A stretch of DNA of 51,713 bases from a virus. The translations under genes and the position numbers were made by a program. Under the pieces are notes generated by a model. That model had not been told where the DNA came from. It saw nothing but the letters and a program-made list of their open reading frames with translations, and made no database searches. This document shows positions 1 through 9,486 of the stretch, piece after piece (the first letter of the stretch is position 1; each line of letters opens with the position of its first letter). The stretch covers positions 1-51,713 of IMG/VR virus record IMGVR_UViG_3300034980_000806; one strand, given 5' to 3'.

Positions 1-291
1 TCAGCGGCACGACTTCACCGCCGCTTCCAGCTGCCGCTCGTATCCAATTCGCTGACGCCGCTCTGCCAGCAGCGCCCTTACCTTCACCTCCAGGCTGTCT
101 GACTTCCGCAGATCGGCGGCGGCCCATGGCGGCACGGCAACATCCGGCGTGCGTCGAGGAACCTGTACTGGCACCTCGACGCGCACGGTGCGCACCTCTG
201 GTTCGACGCGGGCTGCGCAGCCGGCCAGCAGCAGGACTACGACTGCCAAGGCAGAGCCAGTTTGCAATTTTGCGCAAGTTGGCAAGTTCAT
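1..291 (-). CDS. Rz1-like outer-membrane spanin lipoprotein
   Basis: This 96-residue protein has an N-terminal hydrophobic segment ending in a lipobox (LLLAGC, lipidated Cys25) and a short charged periplasmic tail rich in Val/Pro. That is the layout of Rz1-type outer-membrane spanins, which pair with Rz and fuse the two membranes in the last step of lysis. The start overlaps the end of the Rz-like gene by four bases (ATGA), so translation is probably coupled. A longer reading in the same frame exists, but it runs antisense-like through the Rz gene and is rejected. The stop codon is the first base triplet of the window. Confidence 0.8.
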   Translation of the reverse strand: MNLPTCAKLQTGSALAVVVLLLAGCAARVEPEVRTVRVEVPVQVPRRTPDVAVPPWAAADLRKSDSLEVKVRALLAERRQRIGYERQLEAAVKSCR

Positions 292-671
292 AGACCAAGC
301 TCCTTGTCGATGATCGAGGTGGCAGCTACGCATTGGTCGCCACCGGCGCGCTCCTGCTGTAGGCGATTCGCTGCCGCATAGTCGTTTTGGGCGCTGGCTT
401 GGGCAGCCTTCACCGCCTGCTCCGCCCTGGCTTGACGCTCGTTTGCGGCCAGGGTCAGGTCGCCCAAAGCCTTGCCCTGTTCCTGCGTCAAGCCTGCAAG
501 ATTGTCGCGAGCAGCTTTGCAGGTGGCAGCTTCCCCGGCCGAGGCGTCCAGCAGCGGGCGGTAATGCCGGGCCGCCTGCCACACGCCGGCGGCAGCGCCC
601 AGGCCGATTAGCAGTGCGCAGCCGGCCAGCACCGGCAACAACCGGCCGACACCGGCCGACACCGCAATCAT
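288..671 (-). CDS. Rz-like inner-membrane spanin
   Basis: This is a 127-residue protein with one N-terminal membrane anchor (about residues 8-32) followed by a charged Ala/Gln/Glu-rich helical region likely to form a coiled coil in the periplasm. This is the architecture of i-spanins (lambda Rz, P2 LysB). It overlaps the endolysin gene upstream and the Rz1 gene downstream by ATGA, making a tight endolysin-Rz-Rz1 lysis cassette. The two spanin genes are sequential rather than nested. The role is inferred from topology and neighbours; sequence motifs in spanins are weak. Confidence 0.75.
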   Translation of the reverse strand: MIAVSAGVGRLLPVLAGCALLIGLGAAAGVWQAARHYRPLLDASAGEAATCKAARDNLAGLTQEQGKALGDLTLAANERQARAEQAVKAAQASAQNDYAAANRLQQERAGGDQCVAATSIIDKELGL

Positions 672-1120
672 GCCAGCGCCCTCCGCACACCCTCGTCGAT
701 TATCGCCGCCGGGTAAGGGTTTCCGCCGTTCTCATGGATGATGATGCTGACCACCATCCCGCGCAGCGTGGCCGGGTCTTTGATGTTGATCGGGTCCGTT
801 GCGCGCACGCCAAGGCGCTTGGCCACGGCAGCGGCGTAGGCCTGGGTGTCGTTCTCGTTGCTGGGGGCCCAGCGGTTGATGGTCTCCAGCACCGTGTCGA
901 TACCCTTCCCGCCCACGCCGGGCATGCCGTCCTTGCCGCGGTAGTTGATCAGCAGCTTGCCGAGGGCACGAATGCCGTTTTCGGGATGGTCGAAGCGGGC
1001 GAAGCGCGGGCTGGTCACGCCAACCTCCAGGCCGAGCTGGCCCTGCCAGGCGTTGCGGGGATTGAAATCGATGTTTCCGGGGTTGCGGTTGCGAACGCCT
1101 CGGGGCGCGGATTCAGTCAT
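668..1120 (-). CDS. Probable endolysin ('structural protein P5'-type)
   Basis: The 150-residue protein begins with a GVRNRNPGNIDF segment, the start seen in a family of phage muralytic proteins often labelled structural protein P5. No export signal is visible, so access to peptidoglycan would need the holin encoded near 24.8 kb. It sits directly before the spanin pair with a four-base overlap, which supports an endolysin role. The start codon is preceded by GGAG and, just upstream, by an intrinsic terminator. A virion-associated lysozyme is the main alternative. The catalytic residues cannot be assigned with confidence by eye. Confidence 0.6.
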   Translation of the reverse strand: MTESAPRGVRNRNPGNIDFNPRNAWQGQLGLEVGVTSPRFARFDHPENGIRALGKLLINYRGKDGMPGVGGKGIDTVLETINRWAPSNENDTQAYAAAVAKRLGVRATDPINIKDPATLRGMVVSIIIHENGGNPYPAAIIDEGVRRALA

Positions 1121-1135
1121 GGGTTTTCTCCAGGC

Positions 1136-1166
1136 ATAAAAAAACCCGCAAGAAGCGGGTTTTTTT
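1136..1166. terminator. Bidirectional intrinsic terminator
   Basis: An eight-base-pair stem (AAACCCGC / GCGGGTTT) with the loop AAGAA is flanked by A and T runs, so it would work on both strands. On the minus strand it separates the acetyltransferase gene from the endolysin gene and ends about 16 bases before the endolysin start codon. Confidence 0.8.
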
Positions 1167-1193
1167 GATTTTTCAGTGAAGTATTGAAAACTT

Positions 1194-1976
1194 TTATTGA
1201 GGCGTTGCTGATTTTAGCTCAATCCTTTTCTGCCGGGCCACCTGCAAAATTTCTTTCTGGGTGATAATTCCTGGCGAATATTTCTCAAGCCCAACATCAA
1301 CAATCTCCTCGAGCCGACTCACAAAGGACTCCGGATTACTTGCATCTAGGCCTTTGAACTTATGAAAATGATAATCCCACCATGAGAGAGCTTGTATCCT
1401 AGACACCAACTCATCGGGAAACCTCATTTTTATAACTTTGGCAGGAACTCCTCCAACGATCTGGAATGGAAGAACGTCTTTGGTCACGACTGACCCGGTT
1501 GCAATTATGGCACCATCACCGATTTTCAAATTCCTTTTGAGAGTGACACCTGACCCTATCCAAACGTCATTGCCAATTTCAATGTTCCTAGAGCTTCTTA
1601 ACAGATCTGTGTGCTCAAAGTCATCCGAATGATATTCAGGCGTGTAAAACTTAGGCGAGGTTGAAATCCAATCTGGATAATGATCTGCGCCCATAATAGT
1701 CAGGCCAGAACCAATACTACAATAACGCCCGACTTTGACGCCATGCCCCAATTCACTGTGTGCGTAACTGAACGCCCCCATAGAGCATACCCTGTTTGTC
1801 TTGGAGAACCTGACATCAGTTTCAAGCGCGGTATTTAGATTGAAATGTATATTTCTATACTTCCCACCCTCAGCCTCCTTGATATGAATTTTTTTCTTTA
1901 AAAAAAAATCCCTGACAAGGGCATAGTCCAAGGTAAATACATCATCCGGATAAAAACTATCGTCCTTTCGTGCCAT
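1194..1976 (-). CDS. CatB-like hexapeptide-repeat O-acetyltransferase (moron)
   Basis: A 260-residue protein with left-handed beta-helix hexapeptide repeats (for example VKVGRYCSIGSGLTI and IEIGNDVWIGSGVTLKRNLKIGDGAIIATGSVV), a GADHYP segment placing a histidine where CatB/LbH acyltransferases keep their catalytic one, and the family ending GGVPAKVIKMRF. It should transfer an acetyl group from acetyl-CoA to a sugar or small molecule. It lies just downstream of the tailspike, is clearly AT-rich beside the tail genes, and is followed by a terminator. This fits an acquired cargo gene, possibly altering host O-antigen after lysogeny. The 114-base AT-rich gap on its 5' side holds no other gene that I can see. 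Confidence 0.8.
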   Translation of the reverse strand: MARKDDSFYPDDVFTLDYALVRDFFLKKKIHIKEAEGGKYRNIHFNLNTALETDVRFSKTNRVCSMGAFSYAHSELGHGVKVGRYCSIGSGLTIMGADHYPDWISTSPKFYTPEYHSDDFEHTDLLRSSRNIEIGNDVWIGSGVTLKRNLKIGDGAIIATGSVVTKDVLPFQIVGGVPAKVIKMRFPDELVSRIQALSWWDYHFHKFKGLDASNPESFVSRLEEIVDVGLEKYSPGIITQKEILQVARQKRIELKSATPQ

Positions 1977-2090
1977 TGCTTACTCAACCTCTATCTTTGT
2001 TATTTTGCCAAAAAACAAAATTAACAAATAATACCACACCCATCCGATCTTGTCAGCAATGCCAATCGCGCATCACAAACATTGTTGCTG

Positions 2091-5042
2091 TTACTCCCCA
2101 GAAATAGAATCAACCTTCTTACAAAGGTCTGCAATCATAGCAATGATATTAGCCCGATCAGCTACAAGGGCAGCAATGATGAACGCTTTTAGTTCGTTCA
2201 TCCTAAAGCTGTACAAGTCCCCGGCTTTCTTGATCAAAACTTTTTGAGCTGGGCTAACCTCGACCTGCTCGCCGTGAGCATCATCGATAACGACTGCAGG
2301 CCTATCTTCCCATTCATCACCCCATGAATCGTAACAAATAAAGCTGTATTTCATAGGATCAAGATCATAATAGCGCATGATCTCGATCGCACGCTGCACA
2401 GTCATGCCGCTGTGTAATCTTGCATTGTCGCCTTCGGATTCAACACGCTCTAACCATTGCCATATTCCAAACTCATTAGCCAAGTCAATTCCTGCAGAGA
2501 CTTCGGCGCGAGATAGTTTTCTGACCGGCGTTTTAAGGCGTCCATCCGAGCTAGAAATAGCTGTATTAGCAGCATAAAATGTTGTAAACCTACGATCCGG
2601 TTTGCCTACCGATCGAATATTGTCTTCATCAGGCCTTATATTTCCGGCAAAGTCAATTAGCGACGTTTCGCTATCAAATCTCCCCATTACAACTGTTGAG
2701 TCATCGTTATACAGTCTTACTACTTGACCGCTAACTGACGCATCATTTGAACCGGACCTGAATCGAGACTTACCTGACCTTGCAGAAACAACATAGTTAT
2801 CTGACTGATGCGTCCATGTGTCAGTTGATGGGTTGAACCTTGAAACGGTAGCGCCCGAGGTATCAAGAAGCCGATATTCACCTGAAGGTGTCCGATAGAG
2901 CACAGGAACTCCTGCTGCATCGGTGAATCCAACCCTTTGTCCGGCTCCAGGGCGAATGTCTACGTGACCGCTAACGCCATACGACCAGCCGTCCCATATG
3001 ACTTGATTTGGGCTGAACATGCCAGGGTCCCCTGGCGTAGTGAATCGGCCGTCTGTAGTAGGGTACGCTGGACGGTTGTCGAGCCCTGAAGTGCCACGAA
3101 CTTTCTGTCCAAGTCTAAGCTGGTAGGTGTTAGTGCCGGCAACGTTGCGTATGCCAGTACCGCGACCTTCGACGTCTTTGCTCTCGAATGAACCGTTGTA
3201 CTCCAATTGCAGGACGTTACCCAAATATAGGGCGATGTCATCACAGCTCATGATCTTGCAAGAATCGTTAAACTTCAGGCCACGGATATTTGCCCCGCTG
3301 ATCTCAATGCAGCGCGACGGCGTGGAATAGCGATGCGCACCGAATGCAGCCGAGGTCGCACGGTACTTCCGGTGGTTCATGCCATAGAAGTAGCAGTTAT
3401 CCCAGTTTGCATCCGCCACGCCATTTGTGCGTTCACCCAAGATTACCTTGTTGGCGGTATTGGTTGGATCGATCGAGGCAGGTGATGGGGTGACACCGGT
3501 GATGCGCAGATTAGCGCCAACTTTCTGCGTGCCCGTGTAAGTACAGAACAGACCACCGTACTCTTGAGTGCGGAAAGTGTTGTCAAATGACGGGTCGAAC
3601 GGGTGTGAGTCGAACCATTCAATTTCGATCCAGTCTGCGCCGACCGCCTTAATGTCGTAGAGGTCCGAGCCGCGCACCAAGAACGATGCGAACCCTTGGA
3701 AGTTACAGTGCGAGAACTTGTTGCGCTCCCAGTCCGGTGACCGCATGTCCCCACCTGTTAGAGCAGTGCGACCGAAACACCCAGCCATGCGCCAGAAGCC
3801 AACCACGGAAACGTTGACTGCCGTGAAATCGTGGTGGTTGTCGACCCACAGACCGATATCCCAGTCATCAGCCCAAGTCGCCGCATCTGTGTTGTAACCG
3901 TCAATACCGTCGTAGTAGGGCAACAAGCCGACATCGCGCAGCTGAGCGAAACCGCCTTGCTCTACTTTCCAGCCGCACGAGAATAGCTTCTGCGTGGCAG
4001 GTGCACCGGTCACAGGGTTCGCATCGTTGTTCCAGAACGAAGTTTTGCGGTACGTGCTGTCATACCCTGGCTCAAACGTCGACACGTTGGTGCGTTGGTC
4101 ACCATCGGTCGCACCCGCGCAGGCGGCTAGATTGGCAACATGAACGCGAGGCCCAGTGCCCTTGAATAGATAGTTGGTGCCTATAAGGCGGAACTCGCGA
4201 ATGGGGTCCTGCGGAGTTGAAGGGTTCTTCAGCGGCCCCTCGCCCACGTACTTCACGCCCTGCGGCTGCACTACGGTAGTGGTCGAGATATAGGTACCTG
4301 CAGGCCCAAACACATACCGGCCTCCCGCCCTAGCATGCTCGAAAGCGCATTGCGTGGCTGCCCAGTCCACCTCCTCGGTTAGCGACGTGATGGTGATATT
4401 TGAGTAGTGCAACTGTGCTGCGGCGAGCGTTGAGTAATAATCACCGAGCTGGTGGCTGTTACCATCCCCGATAGCACCATAGTTTTTGATGTTGAGCACT
4501 TCAAGCGACATTACTGCAACATTACGGGCGACGGCACCCGCCAGCGCGGACTTGGCGAAGACCAGTGAAGCCCCCAAAGCGGGGTCAATCGTGCTACCAA
4601 GGTCAGAGCGCAGAATGTCGTCACCCAACGGAGTGAACTTCGCAGAATCTGTCGCCCACACGCCGGTAGTCGTGAATGGCCTAGCAACGCCAGGAGCCGG
4701 GCGCCAGTACACCCCGGACTCAAGAGTGAACTGGTTCGGCTCGGTGAAGGTCAGTCCGGCCGCGAATGGCCCCATATACTGGTAGCCGGTGGATAGCATG
4801 AGCGCATTGAAGCGTTCAGTGCGGTCGCCCTGAGCAGCAAGAAAGCGAATATTGCGCTCAATCTGAGCGGCATCAAATGCCTGCTCCATGCCTGCGATCG
4901 ACTTACGGGTTCGACCTTTCCGGTCAATCCAAATCGGGGCGTCACCGTTTGCAGCCAAGTCGATGTTGCCGGAGTTATCGAACAGGTCGAAAGGACTGCT
5001 GGAGCCATCGGGCTCAACTGGGTTTCCGGTGTTGTAGCGCAT
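2091..5042 (-). CDS. Tailspike with beta-helix body and S74 self-cleaving chaperone domain
   Basis: This 983-residue receptor-binding protein has an N-terminal attachment region (about 1-180), then NIKNYGAIGDG (184-194), the usual entry to a right-handed pectate-lyase-type beta-helix with probable glycanase or glycan-binding activity. It ends in an intramolecular chaperone: SSSDGRLK gives Ser832 and Lys837, the five-residue Ser-Lys spacing of endosialidase-type peptidase S74 domains. Cleavage would fall between Ser832 and Asp833, releasing the last 151 residues after trimer folding. The ATG is chosen because GGAG lies seven bases upstream; a longer in-frame reading runs through the tail-tip gene. 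The C-terminal third is more AT-rich than the N-terminal part, suggesting domain exchange. Confidence 0.85.
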   Translation of the reverse strand: MRYNTGNPVEPDGSSSPFDLFDNSGNIDLAANGDAPIWIDRKGRTRKSIAGMEQAFDAAQIERNIRFLAAQGDRTERFNALMLSTGYQYMGPFAAGLTFTEPNQFTLESGVYWRPAPGVARPFTTTGVWATDSAKFTPLGDDILRSDLGSTIDPALGASLVFAKSALAGAVARNVAVMSLEVLNIKNYGAIGDGNSHQLGDYYSTLAAAQLHYSNITITSLTEEVDWAATQCAFEHARAGGRYVFGPAGTYISTTTVVQPQGVKYVGEGPLKNPSTPQDPIREFRLIGTNYLFKGTGPRVHVANLAACAGATDGDQRTNVSTFEPGYDSTYRKTSFWNNDANPVTGAPATQKLFSCGWKVEQGGFAQLRDVGLLPYYDGIDGYNTDAATWADDWDIGLWVDNHHDFTAVNVSVVGFWRMAGCFGRTALTGGDMRSPDWERNKFSHCNFQGFASFLVRGSDLYDIKAVGADWIEIEWFDSHPFDPSFDNTFRTQEYGGLFCTYTGTQKVGANLRITGVTPSPASIDPTNTANKVILGERTNGVADANWDNCYFYGMNHRKYRATSAAFGAHRYSTPSRCIEISGANIRGLKFNDSCKIMSCDDIALYLGNVLQLEYNGSFESKDVEGRGTGIRNVAGTNTYQLRLGQKVRGTSGLDNRPAYPTTDGRFTTPGDPGMFSPNQVIWDGWSYGVSGHVDIRPGAGQRVGFTDAAGVPVLYRTPSGEYRLLDTSGATVSRFNPSTDTWTHQSDNYVVSARSGKSRFRSGSNDASVSGQVVRLYNDDSTVVMGRFDSETSLIDFAGNIRPDEDNIRSVGKPDRRFTTFYAANTAISSSDGRLKTPVRKLSRAEVSAGIDLANEFGIWQWLERVESEGDNARLHSGMTVQRAIEIMRYYDLDPMKYSFICYDSWGDEWEDRPAVVIDDAHGEQVEVSPAQKVLIKKAGDLYSFRMNELKAFIIAALVADRANIIAMIADLCKKVDSISGE

Positions 5043-5056
5043 AATTTCTCCGGGCA

Positions 5057-5080
5057 CAAAAAAGCCCGCACTAGGCGGGC
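5057..5080 (-). terminator. Intrinsic terminator before the tailspike
   Basis: The stem GCCCGC / GCGGGC (5064-5069 with 5075-5080) is followed on the minus strand by a T run. It lies between the tail-tip gene and the tailspike start, only about 20 bases from that start codon. Confidence 0.7.
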
Positions 5081-5098
5081 ATGCTCGATAAGGTCCGG

Positions 5099-8000
5099 TC
5101 AGGCCGGTGGAAATTGGTCGTCGTAGGTGTAAACGCGGGCGTCGTAGGGCATGCCCTTCATTGCCGTGTTGCCGTTGACTGGGTCGGAACTGGTGATCAG
5201 AACCGGATAGGCCCAGCGCGAGGCCGGGCCGAACAGGATGTGCGGCGGCTCCAGCGGGCCGTCCACTTCTGGCGTGAAGTCGAGCACGTCGACCTGCACC
5301 GTGTACTGATCCACCTGCGTTGCCGTCCAAGGCCCAGACAGCGTGCCGTCCAGCTTGCGAACGCCGATCAGGTGCTCGCCGCCGGCGCTGAAGTCCAGCG
5401 GCTCCGATGAGCTCAGCAACGTGCCCGAACCGGTCACCTCGAAGTCCAGCAGGATCGCGCTCTGGCAACGCTTTGGCGCGTCATCCGCAACGGCTGCGAA
5501 GCTCAAGTAGCCGCTGTTGCTGCCGTCCATTTCGGTTTCCCAGGTGTAGATGTCGGTCCTGAACTTCTGGTGGCCACGCCGGCGCATGCCGATACGGTAG
5601 GCCCTGGTCCTGTCGCTGATGCCAGGCATCTTGATCTTCTCGACCTTGGTGCCGAGGTCACCCGGCCACCGGCACTCGACCGTCTCCCACGCCCAGGTGG
5701 TGCGCGAGAAGAACTCCACATCCACGCCGTCGAAGTCGTTGATCGACGGCATGGCGCCGCTGATCTTCAGCATCTTGGTCATGTTCTGCGGCGAGTAGGT
5801 CTGGGTCTTCGGGCCGTAGGTCACATCGAACGCGGCCCGGGCGCTATCCCGAACCGGGCGCAGCAGGCCCCGGAAGGTCACCAGTTCGCCGAAGCTGCAC
5901 GCCAAGGCATTGTTGATCATGTCCTTGACCGTTATCGTCGATTCCAGCGTTTCGTCGTAGGTGTCTCCGCGGGCAACGCAGATGTTGTGGAAGGCCTGCC
6001 ACTCGGGCAGATCCAGGTCATCATCAGCGTACCCGCGCTGCTTCAGCTGGTAGATGCACCAAGGAACGATGTCGCGGCTTGGCCCGGTACCACCCTCCAT
6101 CAGCGGGAGAATGCGAGTCGCCTCAACGCTGACCTGGCTCTCAGACTGCGCAGACAGACGGTCACCGCCGCGGATGTTGCAGGTGATGACCGTCAAGCCT
6201 GGATAGCTGGTGGGCGAGTTCTGCATCCGCCCGCGCAGGTCCGTCCATGTTGCGTCATCACGCGCTTCATCGTTGATACGGCCGGGACGATCCACGTACT
6301 GCTTGCGGATACGGGCCTCGGCGCGCATTGCGTATGGCAGCGATACGCGCTCAGTGAAGCCCTGGGCATCAAGCGACCCACCCACGTTCATGTACTGGAG
6401 CTGGGTCCAGGCTCCGGACACGTCCATGTCGCGATACTCGAACACGTAGTAGGTCGGAATCTCGTAGATCTGCCCCTCGCGTCCTATGCCGCACAGGCCA
6501 TTGGCGTAGGTTACGGTCCACTCCAGTTCGATGACCTTCTCGTTGTCCGGGCAGCAGGAGAACGGCCCTCGGTAACCGCCTTGCAGATTCGAGGCGTCCA
6601 GCGTTATGAGGCCGTTCACCGTCTGCATGGAATTGAAGCCAGGCCAGTCCTCATCGGCCGATCCAGACGAGGTCAGTCGCTCCACCTCAATCAGGCTCGT
6701 GCTGAAGGCCGTGATCCGGTAGCGGAGGCCGCGCGGGCCGATAGTTGCCAGACCTTGGCCCAACGCAAGGCCGACCACCGGCTCGCCACCGTCGTAGTTC
6801 AGCGTCATCTCAGCCGGATGCGCAGGCGTGCCGCCGGTAGTGGCTGTGCCTGTGACACCTACTGGCGCAGAGCCCAACACTACCGAAGCGCCGGACGCCG
6901 TGATGGGCATGCCGAAGAACGGAGTCAGTTCTACGAAGCGAATCACGCCTGAGGACTGCTCGGCCTTGATCGGCACGCCAGTCAGTTGCACATTCAGAGC
7001 CGAGACCAGACCGGCAATGTCTGTTGTCGCGGAGTTCAGGGCTACTGGGTATGCCGTTCCTGCGTGCGAAATTGTGAAGCCGAGCGGCGTCACGTCAAAA
7101 TCGTACCGGCTTGGCGCTGCGGACCCTGTCAGCGTAGAAGCTGACCCTGGATCAGCCGGAACTGCTGGCACTGCTGGCGTGAAGCTGTGCACCACGTACA
7201 TCCCGGCATTTGCTCCAGCCACTTCGATCAGCATACCCGAGCTTGGATTCAGCATTTCCAGCGGACCGCGGATGATGTCACGGTCAGCGCCTCCGTCGAC
7301 TACCTCATAGCTGTACGGAGCCAAAGCCCGAATAATGATCCCGCTGGACCAGTCCTCCGGGAATTGGCCGGCACCGGCAGGAGCGCTGATCGTATCGCCG
7401 ACGAACTGATACGCGGAAGCCGTGGCCGACCTGGTGAGGTCGGTGGCCATGGTCAGTTCCAGGCCGGCCGAGCCGCTGGAGCTTGCCCCTACCTCAGGAA
7501 CGTTGAACCAGTTGATGTGGGCCGGGTCGCCCGACAGATCAGCGCCTGGCGGGTAAATCGTGAACGTTGCATCGGATCCGAGGGAGATCAGCGGGGTTTC
7601 GCCAACCTTGACCTTGGCCAGCGGTACGTCGTACTCGCCTTCGCCGATGTACAGCAGCATTTCCACGCGCTGGTCACGCGGGGCGACATGCGCCCGGCGG
7701 GGCTGGGTCAGATACGACGGATAAACCCGCTGATGGCCGGCGATCTGGCGCACTGGCTCTCCCAGCTTGACCTTGTTGCCCTTGGCGCTGGCCTCGGTCA
7801 GAGGGTCACCCTGCTGGGTGCCGGCGCTGGATGGCATGCCGGGCATCTTGGGCATAATCGACTTCAGCACCGCCTTGGCGCCTTTGAACAGCGCGAAGGT
7901 GATGGAAAATGGGTCGGTGCCTTTCGGCTCGCGGTAGATCTGCAGAAGGTCGGCAGGCTTGAACTTCACCTTGTGCCACAGGTGCTGCTCGATCAGCTCA

Positions 8001-8155
8001 TCATTGAGGGCAATGCTGATTGGCGGACTTTCCCGGCGCTCATAGGACGGGGCCAGGGACTTCAGCCACTCCTCGATCGACATGCGGCGGTCGGTCTTCC
8101 AGGTGCCGAGAGGCGCCGTATCAGACAGCTTGTTCGGATAGAACTCGACGGTCAC
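5099..8155 (-). CDS. Tail tip / central fibre protein (lambda J-like, TipJ)
   Basis: This is a 1018-residue tail tip protein placed after the NlpC/P60 tail gene and before the tailspike, the position of lambda J. The N-terminal part (IALNDELIEQHLWHKVKF) and the middle blocks rich in Thr/Gly/Ser resemble the hub and Ig-like repeats of host-specificity J proteins. It should cap the tail tip, form the baseplate hub and contact the host surface. It starts at GTG (8153-8155) with AAGGTGG upstream, inside the end of the NlpC/P60 gene, overlapping it by 35 bases. The full length of a J-type protein is kept and there are no frame breaks. Confidence 0.8.
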   Translation of the reverse strand: MTVEFYPNKLSDTAPLGTWKTDRRMSIEEWLKSLAPSYERRESPPISIALNDELIEQHLWHKVKFKPADLLQIYREPKGTDPFSITFALFKGAKAVLKSIMPKMPGMPSSAGTQQGDPLTEASAKGNKVKLGEPVRQIAGHQRVYPSYLTQPRRAHVAPRDQRVEMLLYIGEGEYDVPLAKVKVGETPLISLGSDATFTIYPPGADLSGDPAHINWFNVPEVGASSSGSAGLELTMATDLTRSATASAYQFVGDTISAPAGAGQFPEDWSSGIIIRALAPYSYEVVDGGADRDIIRGPLEMLNPSSGMLIEVAGANAGMYVVHSFTPAVPAVPADPGSASTLTGSAAPSRYDFDVTPLGFTISHAGTAYPVALNSATTDIAGLVSALNVQLTGVPIKAEQSSGVIRFVELTPFFGMPITASGASVVLGSAPVGVTGTATTGGTPAHPAEMTLNYDGGEPVVGLALGQGLATIGPRGLRYRITAFSTSLIEVERLTSSGSADEDWPGFNSMQTVNGLITLDASNLQGGYRGPFSCCPDNEKVIELEWTVTYANGLCGIGREGQIYEIPTYYVFEYRDMDVSGAWTQLQYMNVGGSLDAQGFTERVSLPYAMRAEARIRKQYVDRPGRINDEARDDATWTDLRGRMQNSPTSYPGLTVITCNIRGGDRLSAQSESQVSVEATRILPLMEGGTGPSRDIVPWCIYQLKQRGYADDDLDLPEWQAFHNICVARGDTYDETLESTITVKDMINNALACSFGELVTFRGLLRPVRDSARAAFDVTYGPKTQTYSPQNMTKMLKISGAMPSINDFDGVDVEFFSRTTWAWETVECRWPGDLGTKVEKIKMPGISDRTRAYRIGMRRRGHQKFRTDIYTWETEMDGSNSGYLSFAAVADDAPKRCQSAILLDFEVTGSGTLLSSSEPLDFSAGGEHLIGVRKLDGTLSGPWTATQVDQYTVQVDVLDFTPEVDGPLEPPHILFGPASRWAYPVLITSSDPVNGNTAMKGMPYDARVYTYDDQFPPA

Positions 8156-8528
8156 GGTAGTACACCACCTTAGGATGAGCGGCTTCGAATTCGCCAGTTG
8201 TCCGGAGGCAGGCGCCGCCGGGGTTTGTGTCCAGCACCTTCAGCCGACCCTCGCTCAGGAGGACCGTGCCGACGTGAAGTAGCGCTTCTCCGCGCAGAAC
8301 CGCCGCAATTGCGCCTGGCTCTGGTCTGCACTCTTCCATGGCCTTGCGCAGCGCTCGGTAGGCCTTCGTGTTCGCGCGGATCTTGTCCTTGCCCACGCCC
8401 CCAAGGGATGGCAGCAGATCCAGCCCGAAGAACTCGTGACGGATCGCCCGACACAAACCCCAGCAATCGAAGGCAATAGGCCCCCGTGCACCCTCGCGAT
8501 ACGGGGCGCGCATGAATTTCTCGATCAT
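8121..8528 (-). CDS. NlpC/P60-family tail protein (lambda K-like)
   Basis: This 135-residue protein has the NlpC/P60 catalytic pattern: Cys22 in FDCWGLC, His85 in LLHVGTV and polar Asn102 in DTNPG. The family cleaves peptidoglycan peptide cross-bridges. In siphophages this gene lies just before the J-type tail tip protein and is thought to help DNA cross the cell wall or take part in tip assembly. Only the peptidase core is present; a lambda K-type N-terminal Mov34 domain is absent. Confidence 0.8.
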   Translation of the reverse strand: MIEKFMRAPYREGARGPIAFDCWGLCRAIRHEFFGLDLLPSLGGVGKDKIRANTKAYRALRKAMEECRPEPGAIAAVLRGEALLHVGTVLLSEGRLKVLDTNPGGACLRTTGEFEAAHPKVVYYRDRRVLSEQAV

Positions 8529-8530
8529 GG

Positions 8531-9010
8531 TCAGATGTACTTCAGGCCAGGTGCCAAGGTGGTGGTCAGCACGGTGCGCAGACCGTTGGTGTTGAGCAGG
8601 TCGAAGAAGCCGGCGGTGAGTTTGGCCACGTCGTCTTCATATTCACGACTGAGCAGCGTCATGCGGTACCGCTCCTGCGGGAACGACAGGTCTTCGGCCA
8701 GGTAGCGGCGGAAAGTGATGATGAAGCGCTTGTCGGCAGCCTTCGCTGTCTCAACCACCTCCTGCACCTCACCCGTGACGTTGTCCAGGCCAAGCACCAA
8801 GTTCTGGAACGCGCTGTTGTCGTTCTTCGGCAGGGCCAGGTCCATGGCCATCGCGATGAAGGTGAGCGTGCGGCCGTCCTCGGTGGTGCACACCCGGTCT
8901 TCCCAGCCAGAGCAGTAGAGATAAGAGACGGAGCCGCCCTCCTCCCGCGCCTCAATGGTGTCGACCAACTCGCCTCTGCCCGAGGCGTAACACTCCTCGA
9001 TCAGGCTCAT
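8531..9010 (-). CDS. DUF1833-type minor tail protein
   Basis: This 159-residue protein resembles the DUF1833 family, found between the tape measure and tail tip genes of many siphophages (the lambda L area). It is a beta-rich protein with no enzymatic motif and probably belongs to the distal tail or tip complex. The start codon overlaps the stop of the preceding tail gene by four bases. Confidence 0.65.
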   Translation of the reverse strand: MSLIEECYASGRGELVDTIEAREEGGSVSYLYCSGWEDRVCTTEDGRTLTFIAMAMDLALPKNDNSAFQNLVLGLDNVTGEVQEVVETAKAADKRFIITFRRYLAEDLSFPQERYRMTLLSREYEDDVAKLTAGFFDLLNTNGLRTVLTTTLAPGLKYI

Positions 9011-9459
9011 GCTTCAGGCCACTCCCTGTTCATAGCGAGGTCGATCACGTTCTTGTTCAGCCAGTACTGAGGGAACTGCTCCCATCCTTCGGGAATGAGC
9101 TGCCGCTGCTTGAGCTCCGCACTGATGGAGTATCTCCAGCGCGAGACCTGAGTGAGCTCTGTTCGCCCATACATCCCTACGAAATGAACCTGGTACTTGG
9201 CGAATCCAGCAGGAAGCTGGAGAGGCATTTCGAACCACTCCAGACCGTCATTCAGCGTCCTTGCATACCAGGCTTCAAAGAAGCCCGCCTCATCCTCATC
9301 GAAGACAAAGTTGAATGTCAGGGTCGAAGGAACGTAACTGTGCACCTTTCGGTATCGGCGCCGCCCGGTGACCATTCGCGTTGAGCGCATTGGGTCAACC
9401 GTGTCGTAGCCATACCCATCCTGCAGCGGAAGTGGCAATTCTGCCGGGTATTGAATCAT
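9007..9459 (-). CDS. Minor tail protein (lambda M-like position)
   Basis: This 150-residue protein lies between the tape measure and the DUF1833 gene, where lambda encodes M. It contains FNFVFDEDEAGFFEAWYARTL followed by a beta-rich part, matching small distal-tail proteins that organise the tube end. I infer a distal tail role from position and size; I recognise no catalytic motif. Confidence 0.55.
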   Translation of the reverse strand: MIQYPAELPLPLQDGYGYDTVDPMRSTRMVTGRRRYRKVHSYVPSTLTFNFVFDEDEAGFFEAWYARTLNDGLEWFEMPLQLPAGFAKYQVHFVGMYGRTELTQVSRWRYSISAELKQRQLIPEGWEQFPQYWLNKNVIDLAMNREWPEA

Positions 9460-9486
9460 TGCCGTTCCTCAGCTGAGGTTTGCGTT

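Noticed and set aside
1-690. Long 229-residue reading on the minus strand covering both spanin genes
   Set aside because: Its first part is the Rz gene in another frame with no ribosome-binding site; only the last 96 residues (lipoprotein Rz1) are supported.
5570-6952. Plus-strand open frame of 460 residues inside the tail tip gene
   Set aside because: Antisense to a well supported tail gene, with composition typical of GC-rich shadow frames and no recognisable domain.
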